A stretch of DNA of 64,000 nt from positions 60,281,554 to 60,345,553 of the forward strand of contig OX485803.1 in NCBI GenBank assembly GCA_950295325.1. The letters run 5' to 3'. Numbering within the stretch: position 1 is the stretch's first letter; every line of letters begins with the position of its first letter. The notes under the pieces were generated by a model. It worked only from the letters and a program-made list of their open reading frames with translations. It was not told where the DNA came from and did no database searches. Shown here piece by piece: positions 1 through 11,344 of the stretch. Both the position numbers and the translations under genes were made by a program. Source of the stretch: Polytrichum commune (lineage: Eukaryota > Streptophyta > Polytrichopsida > Polytrichales > Polytrichaceae).

Positions 1-239
1 GATCAACCCATCAATGACATGGATCTTGGACCCGGACCCCAATGTAAACCCAACCTCAAAGTACTACAAGGAATGGGGACAAATGATATAATATTGACAA
101 ACTGAAAACACATAAATGGGCAAGCAAGCCCTTATTGCTATATAACTTATCTTACTACTTTGTGTGTGAGAGAGAGGGGCAACGGCCGCCATGTTGTGTA
201 TAAGTTTATTGCCAAATAGAGAATGCAAGAACATTTGTT

Positions 240-453
240 ACTCGTATACGAACGTACCTCTCATCCATCCGGCCTGAAAAGTTGACCCCATTAGGTTTGT
301 TACCGATTTATCTTAAATGATTTCGAGGAGATTGTTTCAGGTCTCTTAAGCTAGTTTTCGTGTCAAATCAACCGTAAAAAATAACCTTTGGGATGCATAC
401 TATCTTAGGGGTTTCATGTTGGATGAATGAGAGGTACTACGCTTGTATATGAT
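240..453. mobile_element. MITE family B, copy 1
   Basis: About 215 bp with inverted ends of the type ATACGAGCATACCTCTCATC / GATGAATGAGAGGTATGC. The interior has ACCGATTTATCTTAAA and GTGTCAAATCAACCGTAAAA. No coding capacity; target duplication not resolved. Confidence 0.7.
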
Positions 454-544
454 AGTTCCCTCTTTCCCCAACTGACCATGTAAACTCATTCATATGGAAG
501 GTGAAAACCAATGTTGGACTGGTAAATAGGTGAATGTATGGTAA

Positions 545-1150
545 CAATAATCAACATTGATAATGGTGTCAAAGAACTTACATGTGGGTACCAAAAATGT
601 AATGTTGATCAAACATTGGCATCTAGTGGGTATGCCAAGGTGAGAGAATCTTTATATGGCCAAGTTATTATATGGGTCTATTTCGTTCTAAACCATGTTG
701 ACACTAGGGTGAATTTGTCTAGGTGTGATAGTTCTTGCATGGAATATAGACCCAAATGGTATCGAAAATAAACATACCATCAAACTCGTATACCCTACAT
801 GTATCAAAAAAATGTGGTCTTGTTTGATATTATATTTATTTTAATACCATTTGGGTATTTGTAATGAGGATGTCACATCTTTATTGATACCAATAGGGTA
901 TGGGTATTACATGGTATTTTTATTTCAATATCATTTGGTCTATATACCATGCAAGAACTTTCACGCGTTGGTAAAAATTTTGTAGTATCGATATGGTTGA
1001 GAATGGTGTTGACACAATTAATAACTTGTACCAAAAAAAAATCTCTCACCCTAACATACCCACCAAATATCAATATTTGAGTGGCAAGTACAAATTTGAT
1101 GCCCATGGGTATGTTCTATGATACTAGTATTGATGTTGATAATTGATACC
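545..1150. mobile_element. Foldback element with ~250-bp arms
   Basis: The left arm (about 555-800) and right arm (about 880-1145) are inverted copies. For example 733-779 (TTCTTGCATGGAATATAGAC) matches the complement of 911-958. Two small ORFs read from opposite arms look alike for this reason and are not genes. A single arm recurs at 46655-46960. Confidence 0.75.
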
Positions 1151-1626
1151 CATGTATCCACCTACATACAAGTCCTACATTGGTGAAGAGGCACATACCA
1201 TATTAGGTTCCAAGTTTGACCTTTTGAGGATAACATTACTCAACATGTTATGCGTCCATGTTGGACCATGAGATGCAATGAGAAAGAGAATGCTTGTATG
1301 AGGCATTCACATAACCATTTTTGTAGCCATGGTCTAACTATGATTAACACTTTAACCCTACTATCAATGTGTGTCCATTCGAGGCTCGTACATTCAAGAA
1401 TTTACGAAAGAGCGACATTGGGGAGTATTCTCGATTCAAGATATACCTAGTAGAATGGCAAAACCCCATTGAATTGAATCAATGAAACACATGTAGGGGG
1501 CATCAATTCTACTATACTCTATGCATACACGATGGACAAAGTTACAAGCTCGGTGAGAAGTCGATGATGGTTGCTCCAAACCATCTTTTCTATTAAAGTT
1601 GTTGGCATTGTTTTTGTTTTGGGCAA

Positions 1627-1656
1627 CCCCCCCCCCTCCCCCCCCCAAAAAAAAAA
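1627..1656. repeat. Poly-C then poly-A tract
   Basis: About 20 C with one T, followed directly by 10 A. Such junctions are slippage-prone and length may be unreliable. Confidence 0.8.
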
Positions 1657-1753
1657 GAAAAAAGAGAGAAAAAGTCCCGTGTGGTTGGGTGGAAGAGGTT
1701 TGGAGAGAAGAAGTTTTGAAAGAAGGGTAGGATCTCCTTGCTCATCGGAATAA

Positions 1754-2106
1754 CTACACTAAATATGATACTTAGTAGCACCAACTCTAATTGTCTTGCT
1801 CAATACTAATTGTAAACCGCGGTATAGAGTCACCAACACTAAATATTATGAATTCCTTGTACATTTAATAGATTTACAGTGTTGCATCACTGTCACTTAC
1901 CAAGTGGTTTTTCATCCAAATTTCAATCATCCAGGACAATATTCCATCACAAGTTGCCGACAAGAGAAGGCATGGTTTTGGCCAATGGATGAACTCATCC
2001 CTCATTCATGACAATATGTTCTCATTTATTCATAAGAAGAGTCGTCCAAAAAGTTACGATGATGACACTAAATACTATATGATATTAATTATGATATTCA
2101 ATGTAG
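1754..2106. mobile_element. MITE family A, copy 1
   Basis: Starts CTACACTAAATATGATA and ends near TTCAATGTAG. The interior matches 23747-24125 (GTCTTGCTCAATACTAATTG, TTTTTCATCCAAATTTCAAT, GGCCAATGGATGAACTCATC). The right end is eroded by a small insertion. Confidence 0.75.
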
Positions 2107-3270
2107 TTAGTAAACAGAACTAAGGAAGTGAGTTGACTAACTAGCCCTTAGAACTCTTAACTCTCCTTAGTGCAAAGACATGGTCACCTAACCATGTCTA
2201 GTGTGGACATAATTTTGTGTAACAAGTATGCTAGCCAACCTAAAATTCCTAGGTGACTAGCAAGCGTGGCCGGCCCCTAAGATAGCCTCATAATACCAAG
2301 GGGCACTTTAAATGGGAGTTGAAGGACCTAAGGGACCCATGAAGGTTGATGGATGAGTCTACGTGGTAATCGACAATGTGTTCATGGTCTAATGGATTTT
2401 ACATCAAGCCCCTCTCAAAGAGGTGGTCTAGCACAAAACATGGTGACCACAAGACTCCAAACTCTCACAACCCTTGATTTATCATAACGTGTTGTGTTAA
2501 AAGACCCACATGAATAGGATGATAATGAACTCTATTTCATAGACATTCCACATTATATTGAATATTTACTATTACAATAACAATATACCTTTTAGAAAAC
2601 CATTGATGTTGTATGCATGAACAAACATAATATTTTTCTATAATTTGGTTTTGTTCCAAGATTGTGTGCATGGGTAGAGAGCCAACCTATTCACAATGCC
2701 AACATGATAGCACATATCAATATAGCATTCAGTTGAGAGCATGATTGCATAGGACTCTACACTACTTACACATTGAGGGCATGTGACTAAGCTCACAAAT
2801 GTATGGCCTTCGAAGTTCGGATGGGTTGCAAGGATCCTCACAAATTTCATGGTCAAGGCCCTTTGGCTACAAGGTAGATGGGGTCTAAAGTGGCTTGTTT
2901 TCTTAGTTAGACCCCCTGTATTTGATTAGTATGTAGTTCGGTGAGGATGAAAGAAGAGGCACCAACAACACACATCTGTTTTTAAAAAGATTGGACTACA
3001 TCTTCAAATGTTAATAAATTCTCTACACTCAAGAGTGAACACAACTGGGAGGGTGATACGTATCCATTTAAGAAATCAACAGACATACACTTCCGATAAC
3101 CATAACGGAATCATGGAAAATATGATTCTCAATCCATTTTCTTCTGCACATGTTGCATCGTAGATTTGCTAATGCAACACAAGTTTGGGTGTGTGAATCT
3201 AATCGGTAGAAGTTGGAGAGCATGGAAGGTGAACCAAACAACACCCGCATATATATAACCTCTACATTAA
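2107..3270. other. Gene-free stretch
   Basis: No supported gene. 2395-2460 (AGAGGTGGTCTAGCACAAAA) resembles parts of 3440-3560 and 52600-52690, so it is probably repeat debris. Confidence 0.5.
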
Positions 3271-3714
3271 GGGCCACTTCACACACGAACCAAGAGCCGT
3301 GACCATGAAATTGTGAGAGCCCAAAAGAAAGTCTCCAAAGGCCGTCCCAAGGCACCTCCACAATCATGTAGTGTGGCCACATATCCCAAAGTGTAGTGTG
3401 AAGTCATATGATAAAATAGAATAAATCACCTGTTGTGAGCATTCAGAGTGCCATGGTCTCTCAGTTTTGTGTTAGGCCTACCTCCAAGAGGTGGTTTTTG
3501 AAGCTAGTCCAAGTGACCATGAAACATGATCCATTGGATGCCACGTAGGAATCCACGTAGACTTTTACATCCACCTTGCATTCACATACTTACTCCGTTG
3601 GTCCTCCAAGCATAGTGTGAAGTAGCGAACTTGGACCGGCTCCGCCTTTTCCACCAACGAGAGTGCTTGAAGTGGAATGGTCACGGGCTCTCAGTCTCGT
3701 GTGTGAAGTGGCCC
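3271..3714. mobile_element. Harbinger-like MITE with TAA target duplication
   Basis: 444 bp. The left end GGGCCACTTCACACACGA is complemented by TCGTGTGTGAAGTGGCCC at the right, followed inward by AGAGCC/GGGCTCT and GTGACCAT/ATGGTCAC. TAA flanks both sides (3268-3270, 3715-3717). The 3-bp TAA and GGG start fit PIF/Harbinger. Confidence 0.82.
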
Positions 3715-3833
3715 TAAGTGCCGTTTCCAAAGACGTTGTGAGAGTGGAATGTGGGCCTGACTGACTGCATGCAGGCAGCGGTCCTGGAATCATGACTGCA
3801 TGCGATTGAGTGCCTTTTGGTGGAGTGGAGTCG

Positions 3834-3860
3834 ATTCTATTCTATTCTATTCTATTCTAT
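3834..3860. repeat. (ATTCT)n microsatellite
   Basis: Five units of ATTCT between the Harbinger-like and Stowaway elements. Confidence 0.9.
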
Positions 3861-4063
3861 GCTCCTATTTGGCACCGTCCACATACAGTTGAGCCTTCGC
3901 CATTCAATGTCAGGTGGCCTGCCATTGGAATGTACACGAAACTCAAGCACCCCACCCTCCGTTCAATCATCTCTTCTACTTAAGTTACTCTCCCACACAC
4001 TCGCACTCACACTCACCTATCTAGCTAGCTATGTATACGGTAGTCTACCCTTCATAAGTGTTA

Positions 4064-4380
4064 CTCCCTCTGTTTCAAAATAAAACCGTGGTTTCTATTT
4101 CAGTGCGGGATTAAGAACAGTGACCAGCTTTGAACCACAATGCGTTTTTTAACCAAAATTGGGAGCTGCCGAAAATTAGCAAGCTGGCACGGAGTATACA
4201 GTATTTACCGAGGCTACTGTAGCTTCTTAGATAAATATACCATATTTATTAGTAGGCCCAGCTGCACTGCCGTTGTTAGCCGTGAATGATAGGCATGAGT
4301 AGTGGTAATAACAAAACCATGGTTTTATTCTGGCACGGAGTTTATGCAGAAACCATGGTTTTATTGTGAAACAGAGGGAG
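4064..4380. mobile_element. Stowaway-type MITE with TA duplication
   Basis: 317 bp. CTCCCTCTGTTTCAAAATAA at the left and its near complement ending GAAACAGAGGGAG at the right. TA flanks at 4062-4063 and 4381-4382. This terminus and TA duplication define Stowaway (Tc1/mariner-related). Confidence 0.92.
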
Positions 4381-5257
4381 TACCTCTATAGGTGTTAATA
4401 TTTCTTATGTTTTAACATTTGTTCTACTGCATACTTGGGGAGACTATAAAGAAGTTTAGTGTTAAGTGTAACCCGAATGTTTATTCTCCTCTTTGTATGT
4501 TTGTTCTCTGTGTTTGTTAACTTGTTATTATACTATATGATATCATATAGATAGAATTTCAAATTAACCCCCAATTAGAGATGATGAAGTCCAGGATATT
4601 GAGTGCAAGTCCCTCTCAAGTCTCGTCAACTCGGTTTGCCCTAGTTGCTTGAACCATAGTGTACCGTTGCTTGAATTCTTGAGAATGTTGCTTATGACTT
4701 CTAGTGTGTAGGTCGAATCGCATGCCATTGGAAACTTGTTGAAATGACAATTCCGCCAGTATAAATTTGATTTGATTTGATTTTTTTAACGAGTGAGTTG
4801 TGCTTGTTTGAAATCTACCTTTCAAGTCTCGTGTGACGGTTGAGAGTTTTGTTGAGAGTGCTCGAATTCTTGAGAATGTTGCTTTTCACTTTCATATTTG
4901 TGGGTAAGTTTTCATACCATTAGAAAGCTATTGAAAAGACGATTCCAATAAAAGTAGTTTTAGTTGAATTCGACATCAAACGAGTGAGGTAAGCTTATTC
5001 AAAATCTTCCTTCTAAGTCTCCTATGGTGGCCGAGAGTTGTGTCTTTGGACTTTTGAGGGTGTTGTTGATGTTTTTGTGGATAGAGGTTGAGTCCATAAG
5101 GTTTAGGGTCAATTCAACAATTATCTTTCAATTCAATCTAGGGGCAATAAGGATGAGACACATTTCAGAGTTTTGTTTGGCTCAAAAGAAGAAGATCTCG
5201 ATGTATCGATGAATTTAGGTTTAGTCACAAAAACATATTAGCAATAGAGCTCTAACA

Positions 5258-5581
5258 TTGTGGGCAAATGCTAACTTCCAACCCTATTCATCTAAAATGA
5301 CCATTTCCAAGTCGCTCAAGAGAGAGGGTTTGTCGGATGTAGACGTTGAAGCACCTAAAACTATTACAAGAGTAAGGAAGGTTTCATGCCCCGAGGTTGA
5401 GAATGATATGCTTTCTTGGCTTACAGTGATGCATGAACATGGTGCCACCGTGACATACGATCTTCTATTAGCAGTTGCAAAGAAATTCTACAACATGAGC
5501 CAAAGATATTATCTCGCAAGGAGCTACAATTTTCACTTGCAAAGGTTTGTCGATGTTATGGATCTGGTTAAGAAACTATAA
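5258..5581 (+). pseudogene. Pogo/Tigger-like transposase N-terminal (CENP-B type HTH) remnant
   Basis: The 107-codon frame contains the pattern of the CENP-B/Tc5-type DNA-binding domain: VENDMLSWLTVMHEHGATVT, an Ala-Phe helix (LLAVAKKFYNM), then FHLQRFVDVMDLVKKL, which fits the WL-RF-KKRH-type ending of these domains. It stops where the DDE catalytic region should begin. The flank at 5829-5854 ends in a TTAACATATATAGAGGGTGG-type terminus shared with the element at 54360-54955, so this is an internally deleted copy. The first Met is nominal and the true 5' part is not identified. A domesticated CENP-B-like gene is possible but unlikely given the truncation. Confidence 0.6.
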
Positions 5582-5823
5582 TAGTTTGACAAAGAGATTG
5601 ATCTCCTCCATGTAAAGCGTCTCCAATAGACCTCCATATATGCCTTCTTCCATCCTAGAGGAATGGAAATGAATTGAAACTCCTCACTTGTATTTTGAGA
5701 CTTTATTTAATGTTACAATAGTATTTTACTTGTGTTATGTTTATAAGTGTAATATTCTTGTTTGTTAAAATTAGTATATGTTAAAGTGTTAACATTGTAT
5801 ATGTGTTAAGAAAATTTCCACCC

Positions 5824-5855
5824 CCTATTGTTAACATATATAGAGGGTGGACTAC
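5824..5855. repeat. Right terminal repeat of a pogo-like element
   Basis: TGTTAACATATATAGAGGGTGGACT matches the complement of the 54360 terminus (AGTCCACCCTCTATAAATGT) apart from a few bases. The left terminus for this copy was not found. Confidence 0.6.
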
Positions 5856-5865
5856 CAATTGAAAG

Positions 5866-6095
5866 CAATGAATGGGGAGATCCGACCACTAGGTACAAAT
5901 GATCTAGTTGAGTTTGAGAAATGACCTATTGAAGTTCTAGACTTCATGAAAATTGTCCATTATTTTAGAGGAATTCAAAGAATATACCTCAAATTAATAA
6001 AGACAAACCAAAAGATCACAACATGTAACTAGTTGGACTTGGAAAGAATAGGATTTTGACCAATTACATCCAAAAATCTCCCCAAAGACTACATC
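5866..6095 (+). repeat. Repeat family E, single arm
   Basis: CAATGAATGGGGAGATCC at the start, then TTTTAGAGGAATTC, GATCACAACATGTAACTAG and GACTTGGAAAGA. Same unit as the left arm at 9386. Confidence 0.65.
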
Positions 6096-6128
6096 AAAAG
6101 AGCCAACCCTACGAGACAAAGAGGGAAA

Positions 6129-6345
6129 TCTTATGAGTGAACCTCTCATCCATCCAATATAAAAAACTTAACCACCCTGTAAACTTGTTGCCGATTCATC
6201 TCACACGACCTCAAGTACACTAATTTGGGGTCTTTAAAAACAATTCCGGTGTAAAATCAACTAAAAAAGTAACCTCCTAGCTACATACAATTTTAGAGCT
6301 TTTAGGTTGGATGAATGAGAGATATGTATGCTCGTATGCAATATT
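6129..6345. mobile_element. MITE family B, copy 2
   Basis: Same ends and interior as copy 1 (CCTCTCATCCATCCAATATA ... GGTTGGATGAATGAGAGATA) and the shared core CCGGTGTAAAATCAACTAAA. Confidence 0.7.
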
Positions 6346-7079
6346 TTCCTCTGTCTCTCTCTCCGGAAGGATGGAAGCTTGTAACCTTACTTTGAAGTTT
6401 GGTAAAACATGATCAAGATAAAGAAGAACATGCTCTCACTTATGTCAAAGTTAAAGCAAATTGGTGTTAGTTTTACATATTTTATCATCTCTCCCAATGA
6501 TTTTCTATGATATTCTCTTGCTCAAGGGACAAATATTTTGGTCCGCGTGTGCGGTGGGTTGGGAATGGTAAAAAGTAAAATTGTAGTGCATGATCCACAT
6601 ACATAATATTATTAAGCAACATGTTCTTAGTCACGTGAGCCCTGAGAATATAAGCATGGGATGCCCAAACCTAGTTTTAAATCATACTTAATCTTAGTCT
6701 CCTTGCACTAGGTTGGGTTGGGGAATCCCATGATTATATTCTCAAGGCCCACATGAATGAAGGCACGATGCTTAGCAATGTTATGCAACCCATTTGCTTC
6801 TTCTTTTTTGGTTTCTAATCCAACGCACATATTGAGTGGCCTAGAGTCATCCTTCAAAATGAGAGGGAATTGTTGCATATGAAAGTATGTCCTTTAAACA
6901 TAAGAATTAGACCCCTTGTTGGATTGTGGTTGCTTCACTTTAAATGACTTGGACTACATTGTTTAACATATTTGATGTTACGTACACTATTTGCATGGAG
7001 GTCACAAAGTGTCACGTCCGTTAATTGCCAATATGTTACTATTCGTAAACATAAGCAACTTTCTTATGTGAAAATCAAT
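6346..7079. other. Gene-free stretch
   Basis: AT-rich, no coherent frame. GTTTTAAATCATACTTAATC and surrounding CCCATGATTATATTCTCAAG / ATGAGCCCTGAGAATATAAG-type blocks at 6620-6760 form a loose inverted repeat around ACCTAG. Confidence 0.4.
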
Positions 7080-7440
7080 CTACATTAGGATATTTAGTGT
7101 AGCACATTAAGATACTTGAGATGATAGTTTCGTGTTTTAGTGTGCAAAGGGAAGATATAATTGAGCATACTCTTGGCAAGTGTTTGTGTTTACATTTCAA
7201 TATGCAAGAGGAAGATATTCTTGAGCATACTAATGCCAACTATCATTTGTGTTCACTTTAGTCAGCTTGTAGACCACTGTGTAGCATAGGCAAACACTTC
7301 ATCACACACGATTGAACATATTCATGCCAAGATATTAGTAAGCGCACTTGAATGTCGAGTGTCATTAGGCAACATTAATGAAATTGTTGATCATCAATGT
7401 AACCTAACATACGCCTCAAAATAGTATAAATGGCATTGTT
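7080..7440 (+). repeat. Dispersed repeat D, copy 1
   Basis: Contains AAGATATTCTTGAGCATAC twice in variant form, GCCAAGATATTAGTAAG and TGTTGATCATC. The inverted copy is at 16945-17330. Confidence 0.7.
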
Positions 7441-7740
7441 ACACATGTGACACTAAATACCCATGAACGGTGTAGAGTGGTTCGGGATCTTGCAAGTTAA
7501 CTATGTTGTCAAAACAATTAGAAACAAATCTTCGAACTACGTACTATTCCGGGGTTTTTATGTCGAATGAAAGAGACTTATGTTCATATACAATATCTCT
7601 CTCTCACTAAACTTGAAGGTGTTGGGTCAGAGTTTCGCCGTGCCTTTGTAAGTTCCTTCATTGGGGATGTAAAACTAATCGTAACATCCAAGTCGGCCGT
7701 GAAAAACGCTACCGATTAACATGTTTGAATGGAGAGAAGG

Positions 7741-7950
7741 AATTCTTATATACGTGCATACCTCTTATTCATCCAACATAAAAATCCTAGAATAGTTAGC
7801 AACTGAAAGCTTGCTATTTCAAACCAATTTGACATTGGAATAGCTTTAAAGACCACAAATTAGCTTACTCCGAGTCATTTCATATGAATTGGCCACACAC
7901 CTGTAGGGGGTAAGGTTCTTATGTTGAGTGGATGACATGCATCTGTTGTA
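7741..7950. mobile_element. MITE family B, diverged copy
   Basis: Left end TATACGTGCATACCTCTTAT, right part CTTATGTTGAGTGGATGACA. It is more diverged than copies 1-3. A partial right end of another copy (GTCGAATGAAAGAGACTTAT) lies at about 7560-7595. Confidence 0.5.
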
Positions 7951-7961
7951 GGAGAGAGGGA

Positions 7962-8178
7962 GTTATCATATACGAGCATAAGATGCTTCTCATCCATTCC
8001 ACATAAAACATGGCCCCTTACGAATTTTTCATCGATTAATCTCAAACAACCTCAAGTAGACTATTTTAGGGTTTTTTCACTAATTCCGGTGTCAAATCAA
8101 CTAAAAGAGAACCTCCGGGCTGCATATTATTTAAGGGCTTTTAAGTTGGATGAATGAGAGGTATGCTTGTATATGATA
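7962..8178. mobile_element. MITE family B, copy 3
   Basis: Left end TTATCATATACGAGCA and right end GCTTGTATATGATAA are nearly perfect complements, defining the family boundaries best. The core matches copy 2. Confidence 0.75.
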
Positions 8179-8369
8179 AACCCTTACTTCCGTAATGTCA
8201 TTCTCTCTATATTATATGCTAAAACTCTAGGGAACGGATGCACTCAGTTTAAATCTCCCTTCTTGTTGTCACATTTACCTCTCATATATCACAAATTTTG
8301 ACATTAAAACAATCCACTAAAGAATTCACACCACATGCTCGCATGCATCCTCATGTTGTCATTCATGTC

Positions 8370-8520
8370 ATTATTGCAATATTGATTTTGTGTTATTTCA
8401 GAATGTCACATGCTACACTAATCCTCCATTATCACACATCCATGTTAACACTGCATACCTCCATAATATCACATGCACTTTGGTTGCCGCACGTGTGAGA
8501 TTAGGGAGGTTAGAGTGTAA
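8370..8520 (+). repeat. Dispersed repeat, copy 1 of an inverted pair with 27.8 kb
   Basis: GTCACATGCTACACTAAT, CATCCATGTTAACACTG and CACATGCACTTTGGTTG recur inverted at 27785-27960. Confidence 0.6.
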
Positions 8521-8719
8521 TTCCCTCTCTCTCTTGTTTGAAAAGACGAGTTCAAAAAGCCGGATGTGGGGCAAGGGAATATGTAGATTCAGAGGATATT
8601 AGCTACAACCGTAGACAACACATAGGTTCGAACATCCCAAAATGGCCTTGAATTACATTCCTCATAAATTGGCTTAATTGAGGAGGATTATTGCTCGTGG
8701 CCCAAGAAATTTTTTTGCG

Positions 8720-8742
8720 GAATAATAATAATAATAATAATC
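8720..8742. repeat. (AAT)n microsatellite
   Basis: Seven AAT units. Confidence 0.9.
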
Positions 8743-8844
8743 ATGAGTCATCAATCATGAGGTCCATAGTATCAAGTTCCATGAATGGAAACAAATTCTT
8801 CAAGTTAGCCTCCTCCTCCCGCACAAAAACCCTAGACTCATCAC

Positions 8845-9213
8845 CACACTAAATATCACATCCAATGTCACCAACACTAATTGTAAACCACTCTAACACT
8901 GAATGTAAGCCCAACATTATTTGTCATTCCTTGTAAAAATAACAACTGGGCATTACAAATACAAAGTGTTGCAAATGTTGTCACTCGCTAGGTGGTTTCT
9001 CATCCAAATTTCATTCATCCATGACAACATCTCCTTACATAATTGTTAAGATGAAGAATTATATCGAACTTTGTTTCAATAATTGGTATGGATGAACTCC
9101 ATATTTCATCCATCCATCCATGGCAATATTTGTAAACTTGTTCATAGGAAATCTTAGTGGAGAAGTTACCGCAGTGACATGCAATATCATATGACACTAA
9201 ATACAATATAAAA
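8845..9213. mobile_element. MITE family A, copy 2 (diverged)
   Basis: CACACTAAATATCACATCC at the left and ATGACACTAAATACAATATA at the right, with the shared interior GTCATTCCTTGTAA and TCTCATCCAAATTTCATTCA. Confidence 0.65.
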
Positions 9214-9385
9214 TGGAGTTGGTACCTTTTGTATCATTGCTTGCCAGGCCTATGAGAGTATGAAGTAAGAAATACTGACACGGTGAATAGATTTTTACTA
9301 CCTGACTGCAAGTGACGGGACTTATTTTTATTTAATTTTTAGAGTGAAATAAGTTAAATTTAAGTACTGTGATGAAATGAAATGA

Positions 9386-9785
9386 AAGTCGGGGGAGAAC
9401 GACTGCTAGTTACAGATGAGCTGGGTGAGTTTGAGGAATAACCGGTTGGAGTTCAAGACTTTAGAATAATTATGAATTATTTTAGAGGAGTATATAGATA
9501 ATTAACAAGGAGAGACCAAAAGATCACAACATATAACTGGCTGGACTTGGAAACACTAGGGATTTGACCGATTATGTCCAAAAACCTCCTAGGATACAAT
9601 TTCCAAGGATTTTTTTTTGGCATGATCGGTTGATATCCTAGTGCTTCCAAGTCCAACTCGTTTACATGTTGACATCTTTCAGTTTTCCTTTACTCAGTTG
9701 GGGTATATTCAATAAATTCCTCTAAAACAATCGGTAACTTTCTTGAAGTCTTAAACATCAACCGGTTCTTTCCGTTCATTGCTTG
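9386..9785. mobile_element. Foldback copy of repeat family E
   Basis: The left arm 9386-9592 and inverted right arm 9613-9785 share GACTTGGAAACACTAGG / CCTAGTGCTTCCAAGTC, TTTTAGAGGA / TCCTCTAAAA and TTCAAGACTT / AAGTCTTAAA. The centre is a T-rich 20-bp spacer. Confidence 0.7.
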
Positions 9786-10200
9786 GATACGGGTACATTC
9801 ATGGTACCCAAGGTAGACATGCATAAATCAAACACAACAATAATTTAGACAGCTATATTTGAGTGGTATGTGGTTAAGTGTAAATTTAAGAAGGGACACC
9901 AAAAAGATATGGTGACCAACACCACATTTATGAGGCAGCTTTGCTTGAAGGAGAGAAAACCACTTGCTAAACACACAACAATATATTACTACCCTAGGGC
10001 CTACATAAACCTCCGTTTAAATCAAATTACGTACTTTTGCCATTGCTCTTTCCATTGGCCATGAGCTTTGTGTTGGCCAAGTCTCCCCACATCACCCTCT
10101 CACAACACAAAGAGCACGGTACCTACTAGGTTGCATTGGTCTAGACCACAAATACCTTTGCATTGTTCAATTGGTGGAAAGTGTGATGAGTGTGTATGAT

Positions 10201-10225
10201 CTCTCTCTCTCTCTCTCTCTCTCAA
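10201..10225. repeat. (CT)n microsatellite
   Basis: Twelve CT units. Confidence 0.95.
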
Positions 10226-10472
10226 ACTTGAATAGTCCCCAAATAAAGCTTGAGGTCGGTGCACCTAAGTTAAAACATGCACCCTATGAAGAATGCCTTC
10301 TAATGGTTTCTAACATATAAGTACATCTTCAAGTTTTAAATACACATATTTGAAAGAAAAAAAAAACCATCACAATTCATCTATGGCTTACAATTCAAGA
10401 ATTCATAAGAGATTCACATGGATTACAGTTACATCAAGCACAACTTTCACATTCCTCATTTAGATCCGTTAA

Positions 10473-10489
10473 TGTGTGTGTGTGTGTGT
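10473..10489. repeat. (TG)n microsatellite
   Basis: About eight TG units followed by a T run. Confidence 0.95.
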
Positions 10490-10962
10490 TTTTTAAATTA
10501 TTTTTATAACAAAATAAAACCCTATACATCCTAAAATGCTTTAAATATCCAAAATAGGTGCACTCGAGCTTATTTGAGTCCACGGTCTTCAATTACACTT
10601 TAGGTGGCTCGGATGGAATGAAAATAACCGAGCTCACAATGATGGACTCCGGAGTTATTACTATGTATCTTTGCACAATGAACCTTGTAGGTGGGGAGAA
10701 AGTAGGATGGGTTACACTTTTGATACGCTCAAAGTTCACATGCATGCGGATGCATACCCATGATGGGGATATCAATGTCTGGTGTATCCAATCATGTGGA
10801 AATGCCATCTTGCTTGAATCTACAAGCTAAGTGTGGGACGTTATGACATTGCCATGTTCGGCACGTGTCACACTACAAAGTTTCTTCAAGATTGACTACA
10901 AATATGTGGGTCTTATGTGACACCCTAATTTATGGTTTCAAGTGGACATGGATGTTGTCTAA

Positions 10963-11344
10963 GGGCAAGCCCAGTCGTTCCCGGATCTGCATCTACATCC
11001 AGGAATGAAAAGTGGCCTCCACCGAGAATATAGATGCAGACCCAGGCAAAATTGCCACTCATTCTACCTTACTACCTCAAAATTTCTTCTAAAATGATTT
11101 GTAGTTTTCTGCGGCCCTACCATATTGAGTTGTCTTTAGTTGAAAGCCGCCATGAAGTTGTTTGTTCTTAGCTGGTACCAGGCTCCCTGCATATCTTGCC
11201 GAAATGCAGGGAGTTCTACACTTCCTGTATTATTTTACATCCAATTTTAGGGTATAGCAGGGTGATTGGGCCAGTATCCTGCATCTGCATCCGCATCGCG
11301 GATGAGAAAGCGCAAATGCAAGTGTAGGGTCATTGGGCTTGCCC
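10963..11344. mobile_element. GGGCAAGCCCA-ended MITE, Harbinger-like
   Basis: 382 bp. GGGCAAGCCCAGTCG at the left, CATTGGGCTTGCCC at the right, and sub-terminal GCATCTACATCC / GCATCTGCATCCGCAT segments. Flanks are TAA and TAC, an imperfect 3-bp duplication. Confidence 0.65.

Larger units (their letters stand above)
9786..10962. other. Gene-free stretch
   Basis: Only microsatellites stand out. Opposite-strand ORFs at 10558-10830 overlap each other fully and neither resembles a known family. Confidence 0.5.

Noticed and set aside
8610-8640. tRNA or SINE internal promoter (AGGTTCGAACATCC)
   Set aside because: The box B match is partial and no A box, cloverleaf or repeated family was found around it.
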